DNA of 7,615 bases from NCBI GenBank assembly GCA_017622155.1, contig JAGARS010000160.1, positions 1 through 7,615 of the forward strand, read 5' to 3'. Made by a program: the position numbers and the translations under genes. The notes below the pieces were generated by a model that saw only the letters and a program-made list of their open reading frames with translations, made no database searches and was not told the DNA's origin. Origin of the DNA: Peptococcaceae bacterium (lineage in GTDB: Bacteria; Bacillota; Peptococcia; Peptococcales; Peptococcaceae). Each line of letters starts with the position of its first letter. Positions within the stretch are counted from its first letter, which is position 1. This document shows positions 5,620 to 7,615 of the stretch, piece after piece.

Positions 5620-5940
5620 AGGATAATACGGAAGGTTTGTATGTTTCAGTTCTCTAGTTCTCTGATGATCTGGATAACGTATCTTTGATATTGATTAGAT
5701 ACCATATAAAGTGCGAAGACAAAAAACATTTTTATATCCAATTTTTGATTGCGATAATATTAGTTTTGCAATAAAACTCCATATTTCTTTGCGCAAGTGT
5801 TATTTGACGCTAAGCGCAAATGCGTAAAATAAGAAATTCTTTTACAATATATTATCTCGTGATAACATGAAATCAATCAAAAAGGCCTTTTGAGAATTGA
5901 AATCGATTTGAAAAATGTTTTTTTTAAGGGGGATATGATA
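5620..5940. other. AT-rich non-coding region with several short dyads
   Basis: No convincing gene is visible over about 320 bases. The stretch is clearly more AT-rich than the flanking genes. It contains AGTTTT/AAAACT (5762-5767, 5773-5778; five-base loop), TTTGCGC/GCGCAAA (5788-5794, 5814-5820; 19-base spacing, left arm inside the palindrome TTGCGCAA), TTATC/GATAA (5852-5856, 5861-5865), and the palindromes AAAAGGCCTTTT (5880-5891) and AAATCGATTT (5900-5909). Those nearest the next gene could be operator sites. The left part may be decayed coding sequence of the minus-strand remnant. Confidence 0.5.
5841..5868 (+). promoter_or_regulatory. Possible promoter of the phosphodiesterase-like gene
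   Basis: TTTACA (5841-5846) and TAACAT (5863-5868) are 16 bases apart, and TGA before the -10 gives an extended -10 element. The dyad TTATC-TCGT-GATAA (5852-5865) overlaps the spacer and -10, a position typical of repressor sites. A second candidate is TTGACG (5804-5809) with TAAAAT (5825-5830), but its spacer is only 15 bases. Neither is decisive. Confidence 0.35.
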
Positions 5941-7615
5941 ATGACAAAAAGAGAAGCGGCAACGGATAAAATTTTACTGCTGGGTGTAGACGGTCTAGAC
6001 CCACGATTAACAAGAAAATATGTTGATAAAGGTATTATGCCAAATGTAGCGGAATATATCAAACGTGGTGCATGTCGTGAAGATTTGGTAATGCTGGGTG
6101 GTCACCCGACAGTAACCCCACCAATGTGGACAACTTTGGCTACTGGTGCTTATGCCAATGTACATGGCATTACTGGGTTCTATCGCTGCGGTAGTGATAT
6201 TGATCTGACAGACTATAATCTGGACTCTCGTAACTGCAAAGCAGAGCCATTGTGGAATGTATTTGCTGAAAGTGGTAAAAAAACATTGGTATGGCATTGG
6301 CCTGGTTCTTCTTGGCCTCCAACATCCGACAGTGAAAACTTGCTGGTGGTAGATGGCACCTCTCCAGGTTCTGTAGGGATGGCAACATCTCAAGTGGAAA
6401 GTGAATTTATCTTAGGTGCGAGTGAACAGATTAAAGAAGCAAGATTTATTCCAAAAGCACCAATGGAAGCTAGTGCAGCATGTATTGTAACAGATTTAGA
6501 GTTAGATGATAATAGAAACCAATATGATTTATTAGGCTCTGTAGGGAATAAAGATGCTAAAGGTACAAGAAAATTGGTAACAGATATGAGCCAGCATACT
6601 ACAAGTACTACAGAAGCACTGGTTGACATGGTGCAGTCTCCAATCAAAGAAGCAACAGGCTGGGTAAATGCTCCTGAAGGTGCGAAAGAGTTTACAGTAC
6701 TATTTTCTAAAGGCTTAATTCGTCGTCCAGCACTGATTCTGAAAAATGAAAACGGCATTTATGATCGGGTAGAACTGTATAAAAATAAAAAAGCAAATGA
6801 ACCATTTGCTACACTGCCATTGGGTGAAATGGTGCCGGAGATTATTGATGAGGCATACAAAAATGATGTGAAATATAATGTAAACCGCAATATGCGTTTG
6901 CTGAAACTGGCTGAAGATGGGACATCTTTAACTATATATATTTCTGCAGCAATGGATATGGAAAACGACTCCTGTTATCATCCAAAACGCATCTTTAAAG
7001 AAATTACAGAAAACGTTGGTTATCCAACTCCAACTTCTTTATTAGGGCGTCAAGATTCTATGCTCATTACCGATTGTATGCTGGCGAACTGGTATGTGAC
7101 AGCCGATTGGCAGTCTGCAGCAATTCATCACTTAATCGAAAGTGAAGATGTGGATGTAGTATTCTCTCATTTCCATGCTGTAGATATTGAAGAGCATCAG
7201 TTTATTAAACACTTAGCTGATAGACCATTTAATAGAAATCCTGTATCCGTAGCTGAAAAATGGATGGAAGACTTGTATATTCAGACAGACTACTATCTGG
7301 GGAAATTCCTGCATTATTTAGATGAGGGTTGGACAATTTGCATTTTCTCTGACCATGCGCAGGTAGCACCGGCACATGATATTCCACTGTTGGCTTATGC
7401 GGGCGGCGTAACCATTCCTATTATGGAAGAACTGGGGTTGACCATCCCAATTCGTGATGAAAACGGTAAAGTAGTAGCTATCGACTGGACAAAAACAAAA
7501 GCGGTAATCCAGCGTGAAGGGCACTTATATCTGAATATTAAAGGCAGAAATAAACATGAATTGCCTGATGGCACCGTGATTGATGGTATTGTAGATCCGG
7601 CAGATGTATATGAAC
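5941..7615 (+). CDS. Alkaline-phosphatase-superfamily phosphodiesterase/nucleotide pyrophosphatase-like protein (3' end beyond window)
   Basis: At least 558 residues are visible with no stop before the window edge. ATG 5941 follows AAGGGGG (5926-5932) by eight bases. There is no signal peptide, so a cytoplasmic enzyme is likely. Alkaline-phosphatase-fold landmarks occur in order: LLLGVDGLD with metal ligand Asp17; PTVTPPMWTTLATG (56-69), where Thr59 aligns with the nucleophile of nucleotide pyrophosphatase/phosphodiesterases (PF01663); SHFHAVDIEEHQF with Asp415 and His419; and FSDHAQVAPAHD with Asp471, His472 and His479. All expected metal ligands are present, so it should be active as a two-metal phosphoester or phosphonate hydrolase. 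About 350 residues separate nucleophile and second metal motif, much more than in simple family members, implying a large cap or insertion. It lacks the Cys/Ser-x-Pro-x-Arg sulfatase motif. Substrate unknown. It appears to have its own promoter. Confidence 0.85.
   Translation, partial: MTKREAATDKILLLGVDGLDPRLTRKYVDKGIMPNVAEYIKRGACREDLVMLGGHPTVTPPMWTTLATGAYANVHGITGFYRCGSDIDLTDYNLDSRNCKAEPLWNVFAESGKKTLVWHWPGSSWPPTSDSENLLVVDGTSPGSVGMATSQVESEFILGASEQIKEARFIPKAPMEASAACIVTDLELDDNRNQYDLLGSVGNKDAKGTRKLVTDMSQHTTSTTEALVDMVQSPIKEATGWVNAPEGAKEFTVLFSKGLIRRPALILKNENGIYDRVELYKNKKANEPFATLPLGEMVPEIIDEAYKNDVKYNVNRNMRLLKLAEDGTSLTIYISAAMDMENDSCYHPKRIFKEITENVGYPTPTSLLGRQDSMLITDCMLANWYVTADWQSAAIHHLIESEDVDVVFSHFHAVDIEEHQFIKHLADRPFNRNPVSVAEKWMEDLYIQTDYYLGKFLHYLDEGWTICIFSDHAQVAPAHDIPLLAYAGGVTIPIMEELGLTIPIRDENGKVVAIDWTKTKAVIQREGHLYLNIKGRNKHELPDGTVIDGIVDPADVYE

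Noticed and set aside
5620..5940. Possible CRISPR array, tRNA or insertion-sequence end
   Set aside because: The short dyads are all different, with no regular repeat-spacer pattern, no cloverleaf and no matching terminal inverted repeats or target-site duplication that I can see.
6390..6758. 122-codon minus-strand frame within the last gene
   Set aside because: It is antisense to the phosphodiesterase-like frame, which carries all catalytic motifs over 558 residues.

Overview
This window looks like an ordinary chromosomal stretch from a low-to-moderate GC, Gram-positive-type anaerobe of the Bacillota. The reasons are ribonuclease J, a leucine T-box riboswitch, strong AGGAGG-type ribosome binding sites, an M-K-K-K lipoprotein signal and a small clostridial-style ferredoxin. 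The protein style would fit Negativicutes or a related group, but I cannot fix the genus from the sequence alone.

Layout, left to right. Positions 1-449 hold the 3' end of a ribonuclease J gene whose conserved reading frame is broken by an in-frame TAA at 60-62; a terminator follows. Then come a stand-alone PotD-type polyamine-binding lipoprotein (633-1712), a 65-residue ferredoxin-like protein (1857-2054) closed by a very strong hairpin terminator, and an AI-2E/PerM family membrane protein (2122-3261). A perfect consensus sigma-A promoter (3271-3299) drives a T-box leader (about 3307-3590) and leuA (3635-5308), which ends in its own terminator. So leuA is a single-gene, tRNA-Leu-controlled unit for the first committed step of leucine synthesis.

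After leuA lies an AT-rich zone. It has a second hairpin terminator (5402-5442), a doubtful minus-strand open frame (5395-5616, open back to 5694) that may be a gene remnant, and about 320 bases of dyad-rich non-coding DNA. The last gene (5941 to beyond the window end) encodes at least 558 residues of a cytoplasmic alkaline-phosphatase-superfamily phosphodiesterase/pyrophosphatase-like protein; it is open at the 3' edge.

The genes do not form one pathway. Most are separated by terminators and have their own likely promoters, so this is a row of independent housekeeping and transport units. I found no CRISPR array, tRNA, rRNA, intact mobile element or clear novel system. The points most worth checking are the in-frame stop in RNase J, the seven-cysteine ferredoxin, the missing binding-site tryptophan in the PotD homologue, the minus-strand remnant, and the unassigned phosphodiesterase with its dyad-rich upstream region.
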